A DNA stretch of 64,000 nucleotides, from positions 72,456,042 to 72,520,041 of the forward strand of contig CM024759.1 in assembly GCA_014218235.1 (NCBI GenBank), read 5' to 3'. Both the position numbers and the translations under genes were made by a program. This document shows positions 10,960 through 22,671 of this stretch, piece after piece; position 1 is the stretch's first letter; every line of letters starts with the position of its first letter. This stretch comes from Colocasia esculenta. Taxonomy: Eukaryota; Streptophyta; Magnoliopsida; Alismatales; Araceae. The notes under the pieces were generated by a model. The model was not told the origin of the DNA. It did not search any database and worked only from the letters and a program-made list of their open reading frames with translations.

Positions 10960-13633
10960 ATGGCACCGAAAAGAGGTTCTGATGATATTGGGTGGCAGCA
11001 TGGCATCATGTTGGAGAATAGGCACAACTTTAAGTGCAATTATTGTGGTTTTGTGGGACAAGGAGGTGGGGTCTCCCGTTTGAAGAAGCACCTTGCTGGT
11101 GGTCGACTAGCAGGGTACCATGACGTGCAGGGGTGTAAATCGGTGCCAAAAGAAGTCAAGAAGGCTATGATTGAACACATTAAGCAAGTTCGAACTGAGA
11201 CAGCAAGAAAGAAGGCAGATAAGGAGATAGCAGAGAGGATTATATCAGGAAGGCAAAGAGATGAAGATGATGATGATGAAGTTCAAATGTATGCAGAATA
11301 TGTTCCTGATCCTGATGTGCAGGAAAGGCTAGCCAGAGCACATAGCAGGGCTGAGGCATGGGAAGCTGATCAAAGGGCAGGGCACAGAATGAGTTTTCAT
11401 GGAGCTCAGCATGAGGTTGGCAGTGGCAGTGGCAGTGGCTCAGCGGTAGGTGGCAGTGGCTCCCGTCGATTTTCAAATGTGGGAGATTATTTCACTCGAC
11501 CCCCTCCCACACAAGTACCAGAAGAAGGCAGGCATAGCAAGAGACCCACAGGTGTGCAAATTGAGGATGTGGACCCTTATGTGTATCCTAGGAGCATGGC
11601 AAGCAGACTAGGATTGATGATTCATACAACCAGCAGGGGCCGAAATACAAGGTGGGGAGAGCAATTGCAAAGTGGTGGCACCATACAGGGTTACCATTTA
11701 ATGCAGCGAACAGTCCCTATTATAAAACTGCAATACAAGAGGTTCAACGTGGAGGCCTACATGTGCAGCCTCTACAGCTAGGGACTTGGCAGGGAAATAT
11801 CTGCAGGAGGAAGTTGATGAGATAAGTCTTACATAGACGGATTTAAGAAGAATGGGAGAACTATGGTGTCACCATCATGTGTGATGGTTGGTCGGGCATC
11901 ACCAGGAGCAGCCTCATCAACTTTCTAGTGTATTGTGATAGACAAGTCTTCTATCACAAATCAGTTGACGCATGAGCATGTACACAACTATGAATACATT
12001 TTGGGTTTGATGCGAGAGGTGGTTCAGGAGATTGGGGAGCAATATATTGTGCAGGTGGTCACGGATAATGGAGCTGCGTACAAGAAAGCAGGGGAGGAGT
12101 TGATGAATATCTATTCTCATCTATACTGGACCCCATGTGCTGCCCACTGTGTTGATTTAATGCTTAAAGAAATTGGGACACTACAACCTGTGAAAATGGT
12201 GGTGGATGCAGGACAGAAGATAACACGTACATCTACAATCATCATCTGGTGTTGGCGTGGATGAGAGAGTCCACTGGTGGAGAGTTGTTGAGGCCGGCTG
12301 TCACCCGCTTTGCAACAAATTTTGTGGCACTACAGAGTCTACTGAAGCACAAGGATGGATTGAAACGCATGTTCAGGGGTGATAAATGGTTGCAGAGTAA
12401 TTTTGCTAGTACATCTGATGGAAAGGAGGTGGAAGGCATCGTCAACAGCTCCAATTATTGGGATCGGGTCTTCAAGCTGGTACAGATCATTGAACCTCTA
12501 TATGAGGTGTTGAGGGTGGTGGATGGGGATAGGAGACCATCTATAGGATTGGTATATGCAAAACTTGAAGCCGCGAGGAAAAAGATCCGTGAAGTCTCAC
12601 CTCGGCATGCACACTTGGTTTTGGATGTTGTTGACGATAGATGGGACCGGCAGATGAGTAGAGATCTCCATATGGCGGGTAAGGAAATAAATCATATTTC
12701 TGTAATAAACTACTCTATTGTATTGATGATGGTATTTTATTCAATTGCAGCATACTATCTCCACCCTGCATACCATTACGCACACGAGCTAGCATATGAT
12801 AATGAATGACGGCTGCCTTTGCAAGGGTGGTTGAGAGATTGTCAACAAGTCCTGTGCTAGCGGCAGATGCCATTGATGAGGCAAGTATAGGATTATCAAC
12901 TTCCATCCAAAGTCCAATCAATACTTGAAGTTCATAGGAGTTGATGATAAATTTATTAAATGCAGATGAAGCGTTTTCGGGAAGCCACTGGGACCTTTGC
13001 TGAGCCATCTGCCATTGCTGGTCGGGAGCGTGTAGACGGTGGTAATATGCTTCCCATTTATATTTTTTATCATTGCAACTTGATGGTTGACATCTGATTG
13101 AGATAATTGAATTTGGATGCAGCTGATTGGTGGTTCAACTTTGGGCATTCCGCGCCAACATTGAGGAAAATTGCAGTGAAGGTCTTATCGCAGACTTCCT
13201 CATCTAGTGGATGTGAGAGGAACTGGAGTACATTTGCATTGATACACACCAAAGTGCGGAATCGTCTCATATAGGCGTTTGGACCAATTGGTGTACGTCC
13301 ACTATAATATGAGGCTGAGGGTCAAACATCTTACAGAAGATCCAAAGAAGCGTGGGGACGTAGAGTATGATCCAATTGATGTTGGATTCTACGAGATGAA
13401 GAAGACCCAATGGTTGCATGGGTTGCACGAGCAACAACAAGCGAGGGGAGTATGAGTTAGATGAGGAGGCAGACGACCCTGAAGATCCACCTCGCCCTAA
13501 CACTTTCTTGGCAAGGGCAGTAGCAGAAGCAAAGCAGAGGAGGAGGGAGATCGTGGAATGTGGGACAGCCATATTCCCTCGTTATGGGATGGATCCAGAG
13601 GCTGAGGGGATCTTCTTGCGGACATACAAGTAG
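10960..13633 (+). pseudogene. hAT transposase (BED finger, DUF659, dimerisation domain)
   Basis: Cut-and-paste transposase acting in the nucleus on the element's own ends. The ATG at 10960 follows a splice acceptor. Residues 20-60 form a BED zinc finger (C26-x2-C29, H44, C59 in FKCNYCGFVGQGGG...KKHL). The DUF659/RNase H-like core follows, with CDGWSG (about 11879) and TDNGAAYK (about 12064) supplying catalytic Asp residues. The C-terminal dimerisation segment (LRKIAVKVLSQTSSSSGCERNWS, about 13155-13215) is clear. Likely introns are 12680-12747, 12865-12965 and 13040-13122, closed by CAG acceptors. The frame breaks near 11615, 11773, 12225 and 13236, each repairable by one or two bases, although the terminal repeats are perfect. 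Either the copy decayed very recently or the bases were misread. The marks of the family are beyond doubt; activity is not shown. Confidence 0.88.
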
Positions 13634-13740
13634 AGCATGTGACGCGTACTGCAGGTGGGAGAGTCATTCTTTTTCATCTTACATGTTTTATCAGTTGCAT
13701 TTATGCTAACTTCCTAATGTATAATGTTGGGGGTTATTGC

Positions 13741-15017
13741 AGGTAGAGGAGGAGGTAATGATGATGATGATGATTTTGATAGGTTGATGGAAGGCCTCCC
13801 CCGCACACAATCTAGAAGGAGAGGCTTATCTACCCAGGATGCGCCTCCCTCACAATCTACAAAGGCTCCCACATCATCTCAATTGGCAAAAGGGAAGCAA
13901 ATAGCAACAGAATCCCGCAAAAAAAAAACTGGTGCAACAGAGTCCCGGCCAAGTAAAGGAGTTGTTATACGAGAGCCACCTCCCACCCCAGCACAAAAAA
14001 AGAAGGGTTGGTTTTCTGGTTGGGGATCCAAAAAAGGCAAGAAAGGTGCTACCGTTGTTGAAGATCCACTTGACATTGCCGATGCAGAGACTTTGGATCC
14101 AAATGCAGATGATGAGACACCGTCTTCATTGGATTCACCCCGATTGCCCAATAGCGCCTCCCATGATTCGATGACTACTGGTAGGCCATCATTTTGTATT
14201 AAAAATTACCTCAAATGTATTTGTAATTTTGTATTTGTTCTAACTAATGTTCAAATGATATTGCCTTTGCAGGTGGTTCTTCAGATGCTGGTGGTGACGG
14301 TGGTGGTAACGGTGGAGGTGGAGGTGGTAACGGTGGTCAGGGCGAGGAGGAGGTGAGGGTGGTAAGGGAGGAGGAGGTGAGGGTGGTGAGGGAGGAGGAG
14401 GTGGCATGGCATTCACAGAGGAGCAATTTTATGGGGGTGCAACACAAGATAGTAGTCATGGTGCCCCAATGCGGTACAATAGAAGGCAGAAGTTTAGACC
14501 TGGCAGTCAAGCAAGAGGTTCACCAGTGGATTCCCATAGCTATGACACTATGATATCAGACTTTGAGAGGATGAGTACACAAGAGTCTGTCGGATCCTAT
14601 GGCGGCCATAACTATCACCCCGAATCCACTAGCACAGACTACTCTAGTGGGTACGGACCGTACAGTGGGTACACTGCCACAGCAGGCTACCTTGGTCCAT
14701 CTCCATATATGCATCCTCCTCCTGCATATTCTATTCCTATTCCAGTCCAAGTTTTTGTTCCTGAGGAGGATGTACAGATGGCACAACTGGGGGTAGTCCG
14801 TCCCGGCTGTCAAGTGTGGGACCATTATCTGAGTCAGTTTCGGCAGAGATACCATACCATGATGACATGGGATGAGTTTCGTGGTTTTGTGTCAAGAACG
14901 AAAGGTCATCATCTTATTGGGGAGCTCCCCTCAGAGTCAGATGAGTCCGAATCCATGCCTAGTCAATCCCAATGGAATGCATATGATCCATATCAACAAG
15001 GGCATTGGGGATATTAG
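13741..15017 (+). CDS. C-terminal extension of the hAT protein, disordered and Gly-rich
   Basis: After the dimerisation region and an intron closed by TTGCAG (13740), an exon of about 440 bases continues in open frame: an acidic DDDDDFDRLMEGLPRTQ stretch, then Ser/Lys/Pro-rich disordered sequence ending SHDSMTTG at a donor (about 14180). A second exon starts at 14275 with a long glycine run and then reads MAFTEEQFYGG... to a stop at 15017. The tail is rich in Tyr, Ser, Gly and Pro and ends in an ordered-looking patch (VWDHYLSQFRQRYHTMMTWDEF) and YQQGHWGY. A single-base break near 14345 separates the glycine run from the tail. I do not recognise a named domain. It may be part of the same polyprotein as the transposase or a second protein; position and splice signals favour the former. 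Confidence 0.6.
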
Positions 15018-15404
15018 AGTAAGTCATTGTGTTTTTATTGGAATTTAGAGTTTGATAGTTGTATTGACTTTGTGCAATGTAAATATCTTTCAATTAATGA
15101 GTTTCAATTTGTTTTCACTCTTCTAATGTTTTATTTCATTGAAAATAAATGTTTTTATATCAATTACATGATATAAATCTCATGGAACATGATGAAACAT
15201 ATGTACAAGAGGCCTAAACCACACAATCATTCAAAAAAAGGCCAGATTCAAGGGAATCGGCCATAAAATGGGTCATAAATAAGGGTTCTGGCCGAATCCA
15301 AGCGGATCGAACCGAATCGGTTCAATCCGCCCGAATCGGATCGAACGATCCGGTCCGAATCGGGGATGCGCCAAACCTTGCCCAAGACCATCTACTACTT
15401 AGAT

Positions 15405-17430
15405 ATGGTTCATCATCATCATTAGAGCCTTATCCCATTATTTGAGGTCGGCTACATGAATCCTTTTGTCAAAGATTTCTATCGAATGCTATATTTGTGT
15501 TTAAACCTAAAAAGTTCACATCCTTCCTAATAACATCCCATCATCTCATCTTAGGCCTTCTCCTAACTCTTTTACTGGCATCCACTAAAATTTGGTCACA
15601 TCTTTTAACCGGCGCCGAGTTTGGGCGACAGTACACGTGTCCAAACCATCTAAGTCTATTTTCTCTTATTTTCCTATCAATTGGAGCTATCCCCAAGTCG
15701 TCACAGAAACACTCATTCCTAATATTATCTTTCTTAGTCTTATCACACATTCATCTCAACATATTCAGCTTTGTTGCACACATTTTGTTAATGTGTTCCT
15801 TACACACTGCCCAACACTCGGTACCATATAACAAAGTAGGCCTCACAGCCGTTGTATAAAACTTTCCTTTAAGTTCCACGGGTACACGATGATCGTAAAG
15901 GACTCCTAATGCATTTCTCTATTTTAACCAGCCTGCCTTAATCCTATGTGCAACATCATCAAAAATCTCCCCATTCTCTCAGATGACAGACCTTAAGTAT
16001 TGAAAGCTACTACTCTTAGAAATGTTTTGTTCATCAATTAGAACCATATCTTCATGTAACACCCCCTCCTTACTAAAGTTACAATACATAAACTCTGACT
16101 TGCTCCTACTGATTTTAAAATCTTTAGACTACAAGACATGCCTCCAACTTTCTCTCTTAGTATTTAAACCCTCAATACTCTCATCAATTAAGACAATATC
16201 ATTTGTGAATAACATGCACCAAGGGATATCATCATGCAATTGTTTTGTTACTTCATCTATAACCAGAGCAAAGAGATAAAGACTTAGTGCAGAACCTTGA
16301 TGTAAACTTATAGTGACCGAAACTTCAGAAGTCTCTCCAGCAATAGTTCTTACAATAGTAGTAGCACCATCATATATATCATGAACCAAGTCAACAAATC
16401 TTTGAGAGACTCCCTTCTTTCTTAATGTCCATCAAATCAATTCTCTCGGTGCTCGATCATACGCCTTCTCCAAATCAAGAAAAACCATATATAAATCTCT
16501 TCTCTTCTCTTTATACTTCTCCATTAACTGTCGTAATAAGAAAACAGGTTTTGTAGTAAATCTACTCGACATAAAACCAAACTAATTTCTAATACAGTAG
16601 TCATACATCGAATTTGTTTCTCGATTACTCTTTCCCAAAGTTTCATAATATGACTCATAAGCTTAATTCCATGATAATTATTGCAACTTTGAATATTCCA
16701 TTGTTTTTTATAGAAAGGAACCACCGCACTTTTTCTCCATTCTTCTGGCGTCTTCTGTTCCTTCAAAATCTTATTGAAAGGTTTAGTTAGCCACTTAATA
16801 CCAATGTCTCCTATGCCTTTCCACACTTCAATATGTATGCCATCTGGTCCTAAGGCCTTGCCCACTTTCATGTTTCTTAAGGAATCACCCACTTCTGACA
16901 TTTTAATACGTCTAAAATATTGATATTTATCAAATTTTGTTGACGTTTAATTCTCTTCTAAAGAGAAATCTTTAAAGCAATCTCCATTAAATAATTTTTA
17001 AAAATAGCTACACCATCTCCCTTTAATCTCTAGGTCCTAAACTAAAACCCCTTGATCTTCATCCTTAATGCAACGCACATGATCTAGATCTCTACTTTTC
17101 ATTTCTCTTAATTTAGCAAGTTTAAATATGTCTTTTTCAACCTCTCGGATTCCTAATTTATATATAATTCTTCAAATACCTTGGATTTAACTTCACTAAC
17201 TATTTTCTTAACCCTCTTTTTAGCTATTTTATAAGCTTCTAGAGTTCGATTATTTTTGTTGGTTTGCCAAGCTTTAAAACAATCTCTTTTTACTTTAATG
17301 GTTGACTTACACAAATTCGTCTTTATCGTCTTTATATGTTAGACATGCTTAGAATTTCTTAAAGCCTTACATATCGTTATTTCTTTTTTTACATTTTTCT
17401 CCCACTATCTTTTTCTTCCTTTGTGGTGAC
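15405..17430 (-). pseudogene. RTE-type LINE reverse transcriptase, minus strand
   Basis: On the minus strand from about 17430 to 15405: a linker rich in Lys (AYKIAKKRVKKIVSEVKSK, RDLDHVRCIKDEDQ), reverse transcriptase start (GKALGPDGIHIEVWK, 16850), the block NNYHGIKLMSHIMKLWERVIE, and the active-site region, here MLFTNDIVLIDES (16200). The C-terminal domain follows (LGIAPIDRKIRENRLRWFGH, RPNSAPVKRCDQI), ending in an ATCATCATCAT-type tail at 15406. The family active site is normally FADD; here the first Asp and its neighbour are changed (TND), and frames break several times, so it is inactive. The endonuclease is missing (5' truncation). The clade call rests on the microsatellite-like tail and sequence flavour. 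It is the better-preserved relative of the LINE at 3420-5410. Confidence 0.85.
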
Positions 17431-18238
17431 TTATGGGGGATGGGAGGGCTAAAAAACACAAGGCCTCAAATGTCAAGGCATTCACCTAGGTAGGTAAGGT
17501 TGAGACAAGCCCCCAAATAGCTTGCTCACCTCTCACCTTTAACTACATAGGTTTTGCTAGCAGCATATTATGTCGTTGAAACTTTCTTGGTGGTGCTTCC
17601 GTATCGTGTCGCATGGGTGGGTGTCTTGCAATCAATGAGCTACTGCTTGGCCCAAGTGCTTGACAGCACTACTCAAGCTGTTGATACCATAAGAGAAGGA
17701 AGTATTGGATCATCCCAGGAAACACCCTAGGCCGATCCTGATCTCACGCAGATCAAATGGGCTGCATCCTCCAATCTAAGGTCGGCCAGAGTACCCAAAA
17801 AAATTGTTTTCTTTTGAAATAATTATCAGGAAAATTCATTGTTGCATTTCGACCACAAGATGAAGCATGTTATCTGCTACTAGAAACATCTCCTACGAGT
17901 GTTTGACTCAAGATTCCAAATTGGTAATGTAAACATTGATTCATTTTGTCATCTGAGATGGGAGGAAAGGGGGAAAAAAACAGAGGCTGGAACATGTTCC
18001 TAATAGTTATACGGAATCCCTCATTGGAAATCAATGTGGAAATAGATACTTCTGAAAACACAAATATTCATATATTGTCATTTATTTTGTACCATTGCTC
18101 TTTTCCATCATCACATTGATATTGGATGGCCATAGTAGAATAATTAATGTGTTCCTTGTGATGACACATTGACACAATGATCTCTTGCTGGCTAAAGAAA
18201 AGCTATCTTCTTCCTGTTGCAGTCATTCCTTTTTTCCT
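17431..18238. other. Non-coding, nothing recognised
   Basis: Between the LINE and the TRIM-like element. Only chance frames of about 60 residues. No terminal repeats or RNA genes were seen. Confidence 0.45.
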
Positions 18239-18570
18239 TGTAAGAATACTCCCACATTAGAAAGGGACAAATATATAATAAGCTTATAATAGTCAGGCCC
18301 TCTCCACTACTCACCTTAAGGTTTTGAGTTGGAAGGCCCAATCCAATTAAAACTTTATCATCGTATTAGAGCCTATGGTATGATCCAAGCTGCATACCCC
18401 ATATTTATGGGCCATGTGACAAAGCCTAAAATCGGTCTACACGTGAGACGGCATGTGAGAATAGACCCACATTGGAAACGAACAAAATCTATAACAAGTT
18501 TATAATAGTTGAACCCTCTCCACTCATCACCTTGAGGTTCGAGTTCGAAGGCCCAATCCAATTAGAATTT
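18239..18570 (+). mobile_element. TRIM-like miniature LTR element
   Basis: Two direct repeats of about 118 bases (18239-18357, starting TGTAAGAATACTCCCACATT, and 18454-18570, starting TGTGAGAATAGACCCACATT) share CTCTCCACT, CTCACCTT.AGGTT and GGCCCAATCCAATTA. They enclose about 95 bases. Just inside the first is GTATTAGAGCC, a diverged form of the Met-tRNA primer site TGGTATCAGAGCC. There is no coding capacity. The size, repeats and primer-like site fit a TRIM; no clean target duplication was found. Confidence 0.65.
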
Positions 18571-19027
18571 TGAGAGTCTTCAATCCAGATCGTCCAGTGT
18601 TGTGCCCAATCGACTTGTATCCTTCCGTGTATAAGGTGAATTTGTTTGTTAGAATTTGTTATGCTTTATATTCTAAAATCAAAACCAGGTTGCTCATTGT
18701 TTGCAGCATTGACACTGGTTACCCATAGGTGAAAACTCAATTAGCAACATTTACATATTGGAACAGTATACCCTGTATAAGTTGGAGAAGTGCCTAGGTT
18801 CACTATGATATGTTACATCAGGTTGGTCCACATCCCAGTTCCACATACAATTTAGGAAGAATAACAGTACTTCATTTGATCTTTGATCTTCCATAACAGC
18901 ACCTCCACCAAGTGATGAGGGACAGCCATGCAAAGATACAGTTTGAGCATAGTAGGCATGTGGTTTTGCTGTGGGAGTTCAACACATAAGAAGAAGCGAC
19001 AACGTAGATGGCTATTCCTTCGTGTTG

Positions 19028-19716
19028 TTACTGCTGTATCAGAAAAGAACAGAAACACTGCAATAGATGGGAGTCAGAGAAGTAGACTGGAAGCAGATGA
19101 AAGAAAGAAGAAGTGGGGTAGGCATCGATGCTATGGACCTCTCGCCCTGCTCTTGCCGGAGCACAGGAAAGAACTGCAAGAACTCCATCTCGAGACTCTT
19201 AATTTCTGGAAAAATTTCTCAAACTTTCATTGATTGCATAATTTTGAACTACAGAGGCATTTACACTCTCCTACTCACTTTCCTAAGTCAACTGCTTCTT
19301 GGACTCTAAGATAAGCAATCAATCTAATAAAAAATAAAACTCTCCAATTCCTACTCAAAATCAAACTTACCTAAGATATAGCAGAAATAACTTCGCAATA
19401 GAATAAAATTGGAAAACTCAATTTTGACTCAAAGTATGGCTCCTAATTGGAAAAAAGGCACCAAGTCCCAATAGGACTCTTAGAACAAGACATAAACTTC
19501 ACTTCTCTTAGGACTCTAAAAATAGGAAACATAAAATAGGAAATCCTAAACCCAATTGGACTGCTAATAGACTAACCAATCCTATTCCAACTAGGACCTA
19601 AAATCATGTCCTAGAAAAGAGCGAAAAAATACACAATAAAAGAAAAAAAAAATGACTTGTTTACAACCTAATGACCAGCTTTTGTCATTTAGTTGCTGCC
19701 AAATATGCTCCCGCAT
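19028..19716 (-). repeat. Probable solo LTR or LTR remnant
   Basis: Read on the minus strand this begins TGATGCGGGAGCATATTTGG. It is followed by a run of AGTCCTA/TAGGACT-containing words and ends with an ATGCAATCAATGAAAG stretch before a GC-richer end, the look of a plant LTR (U3, then transcript start and poly-A region). No partner copy or target duplication is present, so boundaries are approximate. Confidence 0.4.
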
Positions 19717-19909
19717 CACCAAGTTTTCTTAAGAGTTTAACAAAACCTTTGAAACAGTAGTTATTCACAGTTTAATTTGGCAAAGTGATGATACAACAAA
19801 AAATTACGATGACGAGAATTACGATGACGAGCATGATACAGATTTCCTCACCAACATAACATAAAGACCAATATACATCTAAAGCAGCATCAGTTAATAT
19901 ATGGCTAAC

Positions 19910-21489
19910 CTCCCCATTTCTCAGGATCGAGAATCCATTCTACATATTCTGGATTAGGTTTTCCAAGAAATGCTTCATTATACTTTGTGGGATCACTTGC
20001 TACTGTTGCAGCAATAACCTTTACCAGAAAAAGGAAAGAAGCCTTAGCCTTGATAATATGAAACAGAAATCCCTTCAACAAGGCACAAACAGGATAGATA
20101 GTGATGAGACAAAATCCAAAATGTCAATTTTAGAATCATTCATCATCAGTAGAAAGAATTGCAGGCCACATACACTTTGACCGATGTTGAAAATGTCGAT
20201 GTACTACAAATTCCATTTGCCTGCATCTGTTGTAAGTATGCAAGTGTGCTTATGATTGCTCATTTTTTTACCAATATAACAAGAGCAATGTACAAAAACA
20301 TCCAATGCTATGATTTTTTGAATGATGAGACCTTCGTTGTCCTAGAGACAAACTAGTAGGTATAGAAGGCAGATATCCAGTTTCTATTTTCTAAATAGAT
20401 GATTCCCATTTTTGACACGCAATGGAGCCTAACTGGGAAACCTCACGAATAGAAAAGTGATGGAATCATGGAGAAATAACTTAATAAAATAAAAGCTGGA
20501 GAAACAATCAGAGAAAAAATCAATGATAAGCATCTAAAATAAACATAAAGACCCAAGTGCAAGGAAGGATCATGTTCACCAGATTGGTGATGTACAAAGA
20601 ATGCTTCTTTAGAGAGGCCAACTAAAACAATTACATCTACCATACCCAATTTGAAGCTTAAAAGCAAGATTCACTCATTTTGCGATCATTCCCATTTCCC
20701 ACTCATACACCTACACCCAAGGAAACTTGAATGCCAAACTAGATACTTTCCCGCTCCCAACTTATTCTCATTACCTCTCTAATTTCCCACACCATGCTTC
20801 TAAATTTTCAAACTTGAAATGGTAAGATGCACATGGATGTGAACAAAACAGGTGGCTGCTGTCCCCTTTTACCTTCCATAGGTCAATAGATGAGCAAATA
20901 TCTTAAAAGTCTTTCAAAAATGTTGACATTAACGGAAATGATCATCTAAAAGTTACCAAAATCTATAGAGGAACTGCTCACAAGTTGCTTAGGACCTTAA
21001 AACGCAAAACAAACAAATTTAAAGAAAATGAATGCATGGTATTTGGTTTTCCTGGTATTCCCACAGTAGTAAATAAGCAAGTCCTCACAAGGAAAATAAT
21101 GGCAACCACGTAAATGACATAGATACTCAAATAGAGAAACAGCAGAGTCCCTTCAATATCAAAAACATTCATTCAGCCAACTGAAATCAGTCCTCAACTG
21201 CTTCATCAAGTGTGAAAAATAAGAAAATGCAAACAGAAAAATATAACAAGTGTACAAAGTACCTGTCTGAGCTCTGGTGCCTTGTGTTTGTTATGCTCCA
21301 TAACATATCTAAAGGTAAAAGAGGAAGGAGAAAAAGGAAAAGGCTCAGCAAAAAAACCAAAAAAGTTGGATATCTCCGGCCAGGAAACCTGATAAAACAC
21401 AATGGAACATATAAACGAAAGTACCCGACAGCATTGAAAAGGCAGCTGTTATCCGAGGGTATAACCCTCCTTACCACAGAACCTTCCAT
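19910..21489 (-). CDS. OTU2: OTU-type ubiquitin thioesterase, N-terminal coding exons
   Basis: Cysteine protease that removes ubiquitin; the cytosolic OTU1/YOD1-like class of plants. Coding exons on the minus strand: 21489-21425 (65 bp, from ATG), 21308-21263 (46 bp) and 20018-19910 (109 bp). All introns obey GT-AG and the phases join without a gap. The product starts MEGSVVRRVIPSDNSCLFNA: the Asp-Asn-Ser-Cys block holds the catalytic Cys. It continues YVMEHNKHKAPELRQ and VIAATVASDPTKYNEAFLGK, up to EKWGG at the last donor. This is about 73 of the roughly 210 residues usual for the class. The catalytic His lies in later exons, which I cannot find in the 19.9 kb to the left. So the gene is either truncated or has a very long intron. 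Reading frames are clean, unlike the transposons around it. The name OTU2 follows the Arabidopsis homologue; identification is from remembered family sequence. Confidence 0.85.
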
Positions 21490-22540
21490 GCCACAAGAAC
21501 ACTTCCTGCGAAAAAATAGTAATATATGAGGCACAAAGGAGAAAACAATCCAAAGGAGAAAACAATCCACATCTGGTTAAAAAAACAAAAGAAGAGGTAG
21601 CAGCTCCAGATAATGAAGTGAATTCCCGGACACTGAATCCTTCCAGGATGAGGAGCAAAATCAAAGAACTGCACAGGTAACCACATTGGTAAAAAGCAGG
21701 CCCACACTCAAAATAGCCAGCCTGGTTTGGAGGAGAGCGATTAACAGAAGGGCTGGAGAAATGAAATGGAGAAAGGTAATAACAGTAACGACAAAACAGT
21801 TGATTAATCATTAAAACACAGAATTGAAACGAGAACGAATGCATCAAATTACAAAAAATAAAGATAAAACCTTGTACAAAGACAAGAACAAACCAAATGA
21901 CAGAGAAAATGCGGTCACCAAATTCACACAAAAAAGGGAATTGACAAGAATCCAGCAACCCAAGAACAAGAAGCATCTCCCCGGAGCAAGAGAACCATCA
22001 GTCCGTCTCATCACAGCAGACGTTCCGAAACCACAAGAGCGTAGAGACCACAATACATAAAAAAACACAAGCAGTTTTGAAGAGGAAGAACGGGAGCAAA
22101 TCCAACCGAGCAGAATCTTACACCAAATGGGAGCAGCAAGAAACAATTTTGGCGAGAGAAGGGTAAGAATCCCAATCCCCGGTGACCCCGGATGGATGCG
22201 CACGCGGAGCGCCTTGCGTTCCCTGCACGCTAACGCAAACAGCTTCCCCTGGTTATTTCTTGTCGTCCCATCTGTTAACAGTTTTTCTTTTATCTGCAGC
22301 CTCACGCCGCCGGTCGCACGGCCGGAACCGGCTGGGACGAGGACCTGCTAGACCGGAGCAGATAACCCTACCAATAATGGCCACCGACAGCAGAAGATGA
22401 CGTCACCACCACCGTCCCATTGAACTACCGTGAGGTACGCCGGATATAAAAACGCAAAGCTGACGACTGCGCTGCGGGTGAACCGGCCCGACGATGAAGC
22501 TGGTACGGGGAGTGGGAGAGGAAAGTAATATAAGAAAATT
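21490..22540 (-). promoter_or_regulatory. 5' leader and promoter region of the OTU gene
   Basis: Upstream of the ATG the exon continues to an acceptor (TTTTTCGCAG) at 21506. This implies a 5' untranslated exon farther right, probably within the GC-rich 22050-22480. Exact transcript start, donor and TATA box cannot be set. Several overlapping frames here (up to 175 residues) are hydrophobic by composition and match no protein. GC content falls sharply beyond 22520. Confidence 0.45.
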
Positions 22541-22671
22541 TTATTGGACTTTTAGAAAATTACAACTTCTCGTACACTTCTTACATTGTACGGGAATTTG
22601 ATTCTCCTTCCATTTTAGAGTAGGTGAGTTAATTTTTAATTCAGATGTTTAGAAATATCAATATTCGGTCC

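Larger units (their letters stand above)
9883..15380 (+). mobile_element. hAT transposon, apparently complete, 5.5 kb
   Basis: Perfect 13-bp inverted ends CAAGGTTTGGCGC / GCGCCAAACCTTG are flanked by a perfect 8-bp duplication CCCAAGAC (9875-9882 and 15381-15388). The first 200 and last 140 bases are dense in GATCCG and GAATCGG words in both orientations. Inside is a multi-exon transposase (10960-13633) with a further coding block (13741-15017). A non-coding first exon ends at a good donor (CAAG/GTAAGC, 10296/10297), and the intron closes just before the ATG at 10960. Perfect ends and duplication suggest recent insertion. It sits at the 3' end of an RTE LINE. Confidence 0.92.

Noticed and set aside
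11935..12264. Separate small gene
   Set aside because: It is the middle of the hAT transposase (TDNGAAYKK and following), separated only by frameshifts.
15497..15859. Plus-strand frame of 120 residues, hydrophobic, and its twin at 4961-5323 on the minus strand
   Set aside because: Both are the antisense of the conserved LINE C-terminal domain; the twin shares the artefact because the LINEs are related.
21449..22305. Minus-strand frames of 153 and 175 residues upstream of the OTU start
   Set aside because: They overlap in different frames, are composition-driven hydrophobic sequence in leader/intron DNA, and match nothing.
22441..22455. GATATAAAAACGC as a plus-strand TATA box
   Set aside because: No gene follows on the plus strand; it lies in the leader region of the minus-strand OTU gene.
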